Below are positions 5,883 to 12,024 of a DNA stretch of 12,024 nucleotides, piece by piece; the stretch's first letter is position 1; every line of letters begins with the position of its first letter. This DNA comes from JACQFZ01 sp041485885. Its GTDB lineage: Bacteria > Pseudomonadota > Gammaproteobacteria > Acidiferrobacterales > Sulfurifustaceae. A program made the position numbers and the translations under genes. The notes beneath the pieces were generated by a model. That model had not been told where the DNA came from. It saw nothing but the letters and a program-made list of their open reading frames with translations, and ran no database searches. The stretch covers positions 1 to 12,024 of the forward strand of contig JBGPKL010000083.1 of assembly GCA_041485885.1 (NCBI GenBank). The letters are read 5' to 3'.

Positions 5883-7300
5883 TCGTCCTCTCCTGCCTGG
5901 TCGGGCTTCACCGGCGCCCGATCGCCGGCGCCGCGATCACGCCGCCGGAATTCCGCGAGGCGCGCGGCAATGCGCTCTTCGAGCCCACGCGCCACCGGCC
6001 GATAGTACGTTTGCGGCGCCATGCCGTCGGGAAAATATTGTACGCCCGGCGCGTAGGCATCGGGCTCATCGTGCGCATAGCGATAGTCCTTACCGTAGTC
6101 CAGCTCCTTCATCAGTCGGGTCGGCGCATTGCGCAAATGCAGCGGTACGTCGAGCGAGCCGGAACGTTTCGCGTCCTCCATCGCTTCGCCGAAGGCGAGA
6201 TAAACCGCGTTGCTCTTCGGCGCACACGCGAGATAGACCACGGCTTGCGCGATCGCGAGCTCGCCCTCGGGGCTGCCGAGGCGCTCCTGCACGTCCCACG
6301 CATCGAGCGTCAGATCGAGCGCGCGCGGATCGGCGTTGCCGATGTCTTCGGTCGCCATACGCACGACACGGCGCGCGATGTAAAGCGGATCGCAGCCGCC
6401 GTCGAGCATGCGCGCGAACCAATAGAGCGCCGCGTCCGGATCGCTGCCACGGACCGATTTATGCAACGCGGAAATCTGATCGTAGAACACCTCGCCGCGC
6501 TTATCGAAACGGCGCACGCCGCCGGCCGCCACCTCGCGCGCGCGCTCGACTGTCAGCTTCGGCGGTTCGTCGCCGACGGCGGCGAGATCCGCCGCCATTT
6601 CCAGTAGATTCAGCGCGCGACGCGCATCGCCGTCCGCCGCTTGCGCCAGCAACTCGATCGCCTCCGGCGCCGCCTCGATGCCGCGCTCGCCGAGGCCGCG
6701 TTCGCGATCGCGCAACGCACGCTCGAGCACGCGCTTAATGTCATCGACCGTCAGCGCCTTCAGCACGTAAACGCGCGCGCGAGAGAGCAGCGCATTATTC
6801 AGCTCGAACGACGGGTTCTCCGTGGTGGCGCCGATGAACATGAGCGTGCCGTCCTCGACGTACGGCAAAAAGCCGTCCTGTTGCGCCTTGTTGAAGCGAT
6901 GCACCTCATCGACGAAAAGCACGGTGCGGCGGCCTTGCACTTGATATTGCTTTGCTTCGTCGATGGCCGCGCGAATTTCCTTGACGCCCGCGAACACGGC
7001 GGATATCGCGATGAAGTGCGCCTGACCTCCCGCCGCGATGATGCGCGCGAGCGTGGTCTTGCCGGTGCCCGGCGGTCCCCAGAAGATCATCGAATGCAGC
7101 GCGCCCGACTCGATCGCCTGCCGCAGCGGTTTGCCCGGCCCGAGTAAGTGCGACTGCCCGATAAAATCATCGAGGCTTCGAGGCCGCAGCCGGTTCGCGA
7201 GCGGCTCCCACGCGGCGGGTTGCAACTGGTCGAACGAACCTTGCATGTGTCCGCCTCCGGCCGGCGGTTGCCGATCATGTCGCTTCGACAGGGTCATCAT
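5879..7300 (-). CDS. rarA: Replication-associated recombination protein A (AAA+ ATPase, MgsA/RarA)
   Basis: This 473-residue cytosolic AAA+ ATPase belongs to the RarA/MgsA/Mgs1/WRNIP1 family. It acts at stalled replication forks and is a relative of the clamp-loader and RuvB ATPases. Visible are a short N-terminal arm with PLANRLRPRSLDDFIGQSHLLG, Walker A GPPGTGKTT (75-83), Walker B LFVDEVHRF (128-136), sensor 1 GATTENPSFE (from 157), the arginine-finger region LLSRARVYVL, and the C-terminal MgsA domain with DPLYIARRVVRMATEDIGNADP and HLRNAPTRLMKELDYGKDYRYAHD. The start is ATG at 7298-7300, preceded by AGAGG; a second ATG follows immediately. It begins five bases after the lolA stop and overlaps the Sel1 gene by ATGA, so lolA-rarA-Sel1 is one operon. 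Confidence 0.98.
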   Translation of the reverse strand: MMTLSKRHDRQPPAGGGHMQGSFDQLQPAAWEPLANRLRPRSLDDFIGQSHLLGPGKPLRQAIESGALHSMIFWGPPGTGKTTLARIIAAGGQAHFIAISAVFAGVKEIRAAIDEAKQYQVQGRRTVLFVDEVHRFNKAQQDGFLPYVEDGTLMFIGATTENPSFELNNALLSRARVYVLKALTVDDIKRVLERALRDRERGLGERGIEAAPEAIELLAQAADGDARRALNLLEMAADLAAVGDEPPKLTVERAREVAAGGVRRFDKRGEVFYDQISALHKSVRGSDPDAALYWFARMLDGGCDPLYIARRVVRMATEDIGNADPRALDLTLDAWDVQERLGSPEGELAIAQAVVYLACAPKSNAVYLAFGEAMEDAKRSGSLDVPLHLRNAPTRLMKELDYGKDYRYAHDEPDAYAPGVQYFPDGMAPQTYYRPVARGLEERIAARLAEFRRRDRGAGDRAPVKPDQAGEDE

Positions 7301-7305
7301 TACCT

Positions 7306-7947
7306 CTACGGTTCTCCGACCACGTCGACACCGGGCGGCGGCGTGAACGTGAAGCGGTTGGGATCGATCGGTTGATTTTCAACGCCGCTGTTGAGCGTGT
7401 AACGCGTCGTCTGGCCGAGACCATCCAACAACTCGAACGTCTTCAGGCGGCCGCGCTCGAAGCCGAGGCGCACCTGATCGATGCCGCTGTCTTTACGTTT
7501 TGGCAAGAGCCGGACCCATTCGAGATTGTTCTCGGTGCCGGCGTCCTTCACCTCGAACTGATCTTCCACGCGGCCTCTGCCGGCGAGCAGCATGGCGGGC
7601 GTGTCGAGCAAGCCTTGCTTCAGCCGGCGCACCGTGACTTGTTTCAAGTCCTCGTCGTATACCCAAAGCTTGTCGCCGTCGCTCACGATTTGTTGCTTCG
7701 ACGGGGAATCGTAGTTCCAACGAAACTTATTCGGTCGCTCGATCCAGAGCCGGCCCTTCGATTCCTGAATCGGCTTATGTGCATCATCGACGACGACCTG
7801 ATTGAAGTACGCCGTGTAGCGGCTCACTTCGGCGAAGAAACGATGGAGGCTTTGCACACCGTTCGGCGACGCTTCGGCCGCCAAAACGTCTGCGCACGCG
7901 GCGGCCACGACTACGAAGAAACTAATCGTGAGTAAAGCGCGACGCAC
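7306..7947 (-). CDS. lolA: Periplasmic outer-membrane lipoprotein carrier protein LolA
   Basis: LolA takes lipoproteins released by LolCDE and carries them through the periplasm to LolB. From GTG at 7945-7947 the product is 213 residues. It has a signal peptide (VRRALLTISFFVVVAAACADVLA, cleavage after AEA or ADVLA), then the family core: LHRFFAEVSRYTAYFNQVVVD, ESKGRLWIERPNKFRWNYDSPSKQQIVSDGDKLWVYDEDLKQVTVRRL, and the C-terminal LDGLGQTTRYTLNSGVENQPIDPNRFTFTPPPGVDVV. The frame is open back to 8052, but that extension is a dispersed repeat, not a signal peptide. The GTG choice is supported by GGGAGGGGG just upstream. That ribosome-binding site is formed by the edge of the repeat at 7951-7998. 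Position between ftsK and rarA is the classical one. Confidence 0.96.
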   Translation of the reverse strand: MRRALLTISFFVVVAAACADVLAAEASPNGVQSLHRFFAEVSRYTAYFNQVVVDDAHKPIQESKGRLWIERPNKFRWNYDSPSKQQIVSDGDKLWVYDEDLKQVTVRRLKQGLLDTPAMLLAGRGRVEDQFEVKDAGTENNLEWVRLLPKRKDSGIDQVRLGFERGRLKTFELLDGLGQTTRYTLNSGVENQPIDPNRFTFTPPPGVDVVGEP

Positions 7948-7950
7948 CGC

Positions 7951-7998
7951 ACCCCCTCCCTTCCCTCTCCCTTCCAGGGGGAGGGTTAGGGTGAGGGT
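7951..7998. repeat. CCCTCACCC / CCCTCYCC repeat, copy 2
   Basis: On the minus strand this reads CCCTCACCCTAACCCTCCCCC, then TGGAAGGGAGAGGG and AAGGGAGGGGG. It shares the CCCTCACCC head and the GAAGGGAGAGGG arm with the copy at 4819-4856, which has the opposite orientation. It fills most of the 101-bp gap between the ftsK stop and the lolA start, and its purine-rich right edge serves as the likely lolA ribosome-binding site. Confidence 0.6.
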
Positions 7999-8048
7999 CG
8001 AAGATCCGTGACCGCCACATTCGCTCGGGGATCCGACGCCGCGAAACA

Positions 8049-10352
8049 TCACTCGACTCCAACCGGCGGCGGCGCGAGCACTTCGCGACTGCCGTTCGGT
8101 TGCAGCGGCCCAACGACTCCGGTTCGCTCCATCTCTTCGATCAGCCGCGCGGCACGGTTGTAACCGACGCGCAATCGGCGCTGCACGCCCGAGATCGACG
8201 CGCGGCGCGACTCGGTGACGATGCGCAGCGCCTCGTCGTACAGCGGGTCGGCCTCGCCTTCGACGGCGCCGTCCGCCGCGCCTTCGCGCAAAAATCCGCT
8301 TTCGTTCACACCGGAGTCGCCGCTCAGCACTTGCTGGTCGTACACCGGCCGGCCGCTCTTCTTGAGGAAACTCGCCACCTTGTGCACTTCGTGATCGGCC
8401 ACGAAGGCGCCGTGAACGCGCACCGGCGGACCGCCCGGGAGCAGGAACAGCATATCGCCTTGCCCGAGCAACTGCTCCGCGCCCATTTGATCGATGACCG
8501 TGCGCGAATCGACGCGCGCGGACATCTGGAACGCGATGCGTGCGGGAATGTTCGCCTTGATCAAGCCGGTGATGACGTCGACCGACGGGCGCTGCGTCGC
8601 GAGCACGAGATGCAGTCCCGACGCGCGCGCCTTCTGCGCGAGCCGTGCGATCAGCTCTTCGACTTTCTTGCCCACCACCATCATGAGATCGGCAAGCTCA
8701 TCGACCAGGATCACCACGAGCGGCAGCGGCTTGAGCGCGGGCACGGCATCCTCGGGATTCGTCGGTGTATAGAGCGGATCGGGAATCCACTTACCGTCGT
8801 CGGCCGCCTCTTGCACTTTACGATTGAAACCGGCGAGGTTGCGCACGCCGAGCGTGGCCATCAGCCGATAACGGCGCTCCATTTCCGCGATACACCATTT
8901 GAATGCGTTCGCCGCGTGCTTCATGTCGGTCACGACCGGCGCGAGCAAATGCGGAATACCGTCGTACACGGCGAGCTCGAGCATCTTCGGATCGATCATG
9001 ATCATGCGTAACTGCTCGGGCGTCGACTTATAGACCATGCTCAAAATGAGCGAGTTGATGCACACGGATTTTCCCGATCCGGTCGTGCCGGCGATCAGGA
9101 GATGCGGCATCTTGCAGAGATCCATCACGACCGGATTGCCGGCGATGTCCTTGCCGAGCGCTAGCGCAGCCGGCGTCAATTCTTCTTCGTACACGCGCGA
9201 GGCGAGGACTTCCGACAACCGCACGGTCTCGCGGACTTCGTTCGGGATTTCGAGGCCGACACAGGTCTTGCCCGGAATGTTCTCCACGACACGGAGGCTC
9301 ACGACGGAGAGCGAGCGCGCGAGATCGCGGGCGAGATTGGTGATCTGCGACGCTTTCACGCCCGCCGCCGGCTCGATCTCGAAGAGAGTGATCACCGGAC
9401 CCGGATGCACGGCGACGACTTGCGCCTCGATGCCGAAATCGAGCAGCTTCTTTTCGAGCAGCCGCGACATGCTCTCCAGCGATTGCTTCGAGAACTGCGG
9501 CGCCTTCTGCCGATCCGGCGGATCGAGCAGCGAAAGCGGCGGCAGCTCCTTGACCTCGGGCGTTTCGAACAGCGGCACTTGCTTCTCGCGCTCGACGCGC
9601 TTACCGGTCTCGACGCGAGGAATTGCCGGCTCGATCTTCGGTGGCGGATGCCTCTCCAACATTTTCTTGTCCACGATCACGGCTTCGCGCCGTTCCTTGC
9701 GGGCGCGCATGCCGATTAACCGATCGTATAGAGTCGACAGCAAACCTCGCAACCCACTCAAGAACGCGAGACAGGCGCGGCCCGTCGCATCCATGACGCG
9801 CAGCCATGAAATGCCGGCGTAGAGCGTTACACCGGCGAGGAAAATCGCCAGCAATAGTACCGTCGCGCCGGTGAAGCCAAACGCCGCCGTGAAACCCGAG
9901 CCGACGCCGTTGCCCAACCAGCCGCCGGCCGAGAACGGCACCTCGTGAGTCAAATAGTGCAGATTCGAGAGACCACATGCGCCGATCAACACGAGAATGA
10001 ACGCGCCGCCGACGATGACCCGCTGTTTGAGACTCACCGGCTCCGGATCGTTGCGATGCACGGAAATGCGCCACCCGCCGATAGCGATCAGAATCGGAAA
10101 CAAGAACGCCACGTAGCCGAAGACGGTGAAGAGAATGTCGGCGAGCCACGCGCCGACGCGCCCGCCCACATTGGCGACGACCGTGCTCGGGCCGCGATGC
10201 GACCACGCCGGATCGCTAGTCTGGTAAGTCCACAGCGAAATGAGTAAATAGATCCCAACCGCGGCTAACAAGTACAGCGCCGCCTCGCGAAGCAGACGCA
10301 CCAGTCGAGGAGTTAAGGGGGTCGTGGTTTTCTTCCAGGTTGCCTGACTCAC
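8049..10352 (-). CDS. ftsK: DNA translocase FtsK
   Basis: FtsK is anchored at the division septum and pumps chromosome-terminus DNA, activating XerCD at dif. From GTG (10350-10352) the product is 767 residues. The N-terminal third has four membrane segments (starting AALYLLAAVGIYLLISLWTY). It is followed by a short linker of about 90 residues, much shorter than E. coli's, and then the motor. The motor has Walker A GTTGSGKS (422-429), DPKMLELAVYDGIPHLLAPVVTD, and Walker B VVILVDELADLMM (about 546-558). The C-terminal winged-helix gamma domain (DEALRIVTESRRASISGVQRRLRVGYNRAARLIEEME, from about 706) reads KOPS-type orienting sequences. A longer start at TTG (10413-10415) would add 21 residues; the GTG start fits short FtsK N-termini better. 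Upstream sequence is the ald remnant, so its promoter must lie in or before that. Confidence 0.97.
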   Translation of the reverse strand: MSQATWKKTTTPLTPRLVRLLREAALYLLAAVGIYLLISLWTYQTSDPAWSHRGPSTVVANVGGRVGAWLADILFTVFGYVAFLFPILIAIGGWRISVHRNDPEPVSLKQRVIVGGAFILVLIGACGLSNLHYLTHEVPFSAGGWLGNGVGSGFTAAFGFTGATVLLLAIFLAGVTLYAGISWLRVMDATGRACLAFLSGLRGLLSTLYDRLIGMRARKERREAVIVDKKMLERHPPPKIEPAIPRVETGKRVEREKQVPLFETPEVKELPPLSLLDPPDRQKAPQFSKQSLESMSRLLEKKLLDFGIEAQVVAVHPGPVITLFEIEPAAGVKASQITNLARDLARSLSVVSLRVVENIPGKTCVGLEIPNEVRETVRLSEVLASRVYEEELTPAALALGKDIAGNPVVMDLCKMPHLLIAGTTGSGKSVCINSLILSMVYKSTPEQLRMIMIDPKMLELAVYDGIPHLLAPVVTDMKHAANAFKWCIAEMERRYRLMATLGVRNLAGFNRKVQEAADDGKWIPDPLYTPTNPEDAVPALKPLPLVVILVDELADLMMVVGKKVEELIARLAQKARASGLHLVLATQRPSVDVITGLIKANIPARIAFQMSARVDSRTVIDQMGAEQLLGQGDMLFLLPGGPPVRVHGAFVADHEVHKVASFLKKSGRPVYDQQVLSGDSGVNESGFLREGAADGAVEGEADPLYDEALRIVTESRRASISGVQRRLRVGYNRAARLIEEMERTGVVGPLQPNGSREVLAPPPVGVE

Positions 10353-10423
10353 GAAGTTTCGTCGCTGAGACTCAAGGATTCCGCCGATTTTCGCCTTTTC
10401 CTCGTTGCCCCACAAGCGAGCGG

Positions 10424-10750
10424 CTACTTGGCATTAAACGCTTCAGCGACGCGCGGACGGACGATCCGACCGTCGGCCACATTCACGGCACGGGCGAGCA
10501 CCGGATCATCCGCGATGCCTTTGGCTCCCGCTCGCGCGGAGACGCAGCACGTACGGGGTCAGCACGCTCGACGCGGCTTGCGACGCGCTGCGCGGAACGG
10601 CGCCGGGCATGTTCGCGAGGCGAAGTGGCACGTCTTCATATATATAGGTAGGGTCATCGTAGGTCGTCGGGCGAATCGCTTCGATGCAGAAGGAACCAAC
10701 GCGACCCGTCCTTCCCTGGTTTTAATTTCCTTCGGTATGCCGATCCGCAT
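10424..10750 (-). pseudogene. ald: Remnant of alanine dehydrogenase, internally deleted and frameshifted
   Basis: The start MRIGIPKEIKTREGRVALVP (10691-10750) is the highly conserved N-terminus of alanine dehydrogenase, which converts L-alanine to pyruvate plus ammonia with NAD+. Directly after it, near 10688 and in another frame, the sequence resumes as the family's C-terminal region: CIEAIRPTTYDDPTYIYEDV, then LANMPGAVPR. At about 10535-10541 one extra base shifts the frame again, after which AGAKGIADDPVLARAVNV and a terminal VAEAFNAK with stop TAG complete the normal C-terminus. Roughly 260 codons of the centre, including catalytic residues and the NAD site, are gone (family length about 370 residues). 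An AGGAG ribosome-binding site still precedes the ATG. It is certainly non-functional. The downstream ftsK start lies 72 bp beyond its stop. Confidence 0.9.
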
Positions 10751-10875
10751 TCCGCGTTTCTCCTTTACCGGTTTTCTCTTGATAGCGTACCATTACGCCC
10801 CCATTTGCCTTTGAACAGCGCTAACAAGTTACGAACTCCAGCAAGCCCGGACCAGTAAAACAAGATCAGTAAAAA

Positions 10876-11829
10876 ATGTCTCAGCCCAAACACAACCGCC
10901 TGCTTATCCTCGGCTCAGGCCCCGCCGGTTATAGCGCCGCGGTCTACGCCGCGCGCGCGAACTTGACCCCCGTACTCATCACCGGCTTGGAACAAGGCGG
11001 ACAGCTGATGACCACCACCGACGTCGACAACTGGCCGGGCGACGTCGAAGGCCTGCAAGGGCCCGCCCTCATGGAACGCATGCGCAAGCACGCGGAGCGT
11101 TTCAAAACCGAAATCATCCTCGACCAAATTAATAAAGTCGAGTTGCGCGAGCGGCCGTTCCGGCTGACCGGCGACAGCGGCGTTTACACGAGCGACGCGC
11201 TCATCATCGCGACCGGAGCGTCGGCGAAATATCTCGGCATCGCGTCTGAGGAAAAATACCGCGGCAAGGGCGTGTCGGCGTGCGCGACGTGCGACGGTTT
11301 CTTTTTCCGCGGGCAGAAAGTCGCGGTCGTCGGCGGCGGCAACACCGCGGTCGAGGAGGCGCTCTACCTTTCCAACATCGCCTCGCACGTCACGATGGTC
11401 CACCGGCGCGACAAATTCCGCGCGGAGGCGATTCTCGTCGACCGCGTGAAGGAGCGCGTTAAGGACGGGAAAATTGCCGTCGAGTGGAACCATCAGGTCG
11501 ATGAGATCCTGGGCGACGACAACGGCGTCACCGGTGTGCGCATCAAGAATAAGGACGCTGGTGCGAAGGAACTCGAGGCGCAAGGCGTCTTCATCGCCAT
11601 CGGCCACATTCCGAATACACAGCTATTCGAAGGCCAGCTTGAAATGAAGAACGGCTACATCAAAACGCGTACCGGACTGGAAGGAAATTTCACGGTGACC
11701 AGCATAGACGGCGTCTTCGCCGCAGGTGACGTGCAGGACCACGTCTATCGCCAGGCGGTCACATCGGCGGGAACGGGATGCATGGCCGCATTGGACGCGG
11801 ATCGATACCTGCAAGGGCTGGAGAAGTAG
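10876..11829 (+). CDS. trxB: Thioredoxin-disulfide reductase
   Basis: This 317-residue cytosolic flavoenzyme uses NADPH to reduce thioredoxin and so drives thiol redox balance. It shows the FAD site GSGPAG (13-18), GGQLMTTTDVDNWPG, the redox-active CATC (Cys136, Cys139) in ACATCDGFFF, the NADPH site GGGNTAVEEA (from 153) with HRRDKFRA (176-183), and the C-terminal FAD loop GDVQDHVYRQAVTSAGTGCMAA (from 284). This is the low-molecular-weight bacterial type at normal length. It is transcribed divergently from the ald remnant/ftsK side. The start ATG fits the family; no good ribosome-binding site is seen in the AT-rich leader AGATCAGTAAAAA. The stop TAG is followed by 58 bp to the terminal inverted repeat. 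Confidence 0.98.
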   Translation: MSQPKHNRLLILGSGPAGYSAAVYAARANLTPVLITGLEQGGQLMTTTDVDNWPGDVEGLQGPALMERMRKHAERFKTEIILDQINKVELRERPFRLTGDSGVYTSDALIIATGASAKYLGIASEEKYRGKGVSACATCDGFFFRGQKVAVVGGGNTAVEEALYLSNIASHVTMVHRRDKFRAEAILVDRVKERVKDGKIAVEWNHQVDEILGDDNGVTGVRIKNKDAGAKELEAQGVFIAIGHIPNTQLFEGQLEMKNGYIKTRTGLEGNFTVTSIDGVFAAGDVQDHVYRQAVTSAGTGCMAALDADRYLQGLEK

Positions 11830-11887
11830 CCGCTATAGTCCGTACGGCGTCGGCTTTCGATCCCCCGCGGTCTCCTTTCAATACGTC

Positions 11888-12009
11888 ATTCCCGCTTTCG
11901 CGCACTACTGTCCGGAATAAACTCATGCGAACAGCTCCGTTTGCCGCAGAGCGAACTCGACTCGTCGCTCGCGCCATTGCCGGTGCCGGTGGCGTTCGGT
12001 ATCGGGACG
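11888..12009. repeat. Right copy of the 122-bp perfect inverted repeat
   Basis: Exact reverse complement of 1-122. The inner edge is CGTC followed by ATTCCCGCTTTCGCG, half of a widely dispersed proteobacterial palindrome. The sequence then continues CACTACTGTCCGGAATAAACTC. The frame ending at 12024 is open from 11839, and its part from 11932 (LRLPQSELDSSLAPLPVPVA and on) has GC-rich third codon positions like real genes here. It lacks an ATG and is cut by the window end. I infer the end of an insertion sequence with an outward-reading gene; the family is not recognised. Confidence 0.75.
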
Positions 12010-12024
12010 CTGGAACAGTGTCGC

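Noticed and set aside
5755..6738. 327-codon plus-strand frame opposite rarA
   Set aside because: Extremely Arg/Pro/Ala-rich, antisense to a conserved ATPase; no domain.
8100..9011. 303-codon plus-strand frame opposite ftsK
   Set aside because: Antisense shadow of the FtsK motor, very rich in Arg, His and Asp with no recognisable domain.
10751..10875. Promoter for trxB (TTGATA near 10789)
   Set aside because: No acceptable -10 box at 16-18 bases from this hexamer, so I do not annotate it.
10915..11607. 230-codon minus-strand frame opposite trxB
   Set aside because: Antisense of the clearly coding trxB; composition is Asp/Arg/Val-rich as typical for such shadows.

Overview
This 12 kb, GC-rich window carries bacterial chromosomal housekeeping genes. 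The order trxB, ftsK, lolA, rarA, serS is the arrangement known from Gammaproteobacteria (in E. coli trxB-lrp-ftsK-lolA-rarA-serS). LolA also implies a Gram-negative outer membrane. I therefore read the source as a GC-rich gammaproteobacterium, probably not a close relative of the enterics. No protein-coding defence, phage or secondary-metabolite system is visible.

Layout. Positions 1-122 and 11888-12009 are perfect inverted copies of each other and look like the ends of a multi-copy mobile element on both sides. Inside the left copy lies a minus-strand class I methyltransferase (191-1027). An intergenic region (1028-1722) follows, holding a MITE-like element, a 5' fragment of a tRNA-Ser gene, a complete tRNA-Ser(UGA) and a family of palindromes. 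From 1723 to 10352 every gene is on the minus strand. In transcription order these are ftsK, lolA, rarA, a Sel1-repeat lipo/periplasmic-type protein, a possible 32-residue membrane peptide, a HIT-family protein, a CPA2-type cation/proton antiporter, a universal stress protein and serS. Several are tightly coupled: rarA/Sel1, small ORF/HIT and antiporter/usp each share an ATGA overlap. Between ftsK and the divergent, plus-strand trxB lies a decayed alanine dehydrogenase gene (10424-10750).

Functionally, FtsK (chromosome segregation at the septum), RarA (replication fork maintenance), SerS plus tRNA-Ser (serine decoding), LolA (lipoprotein traffic) and TrxB (thiol redox) form the conserved frame. 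The Sel1/HIT/antiporter/Usp block sits between rarA and serS as a lineage-specific addition.

The most unusual items are the remnant ald gene, the perfect terminal inverted repeats abutting two halves of an ATTCCCGC palindrome, and the cluster of small palindromic repeats around tRNA-Ser. I did not find a convincing new multi-gene system.
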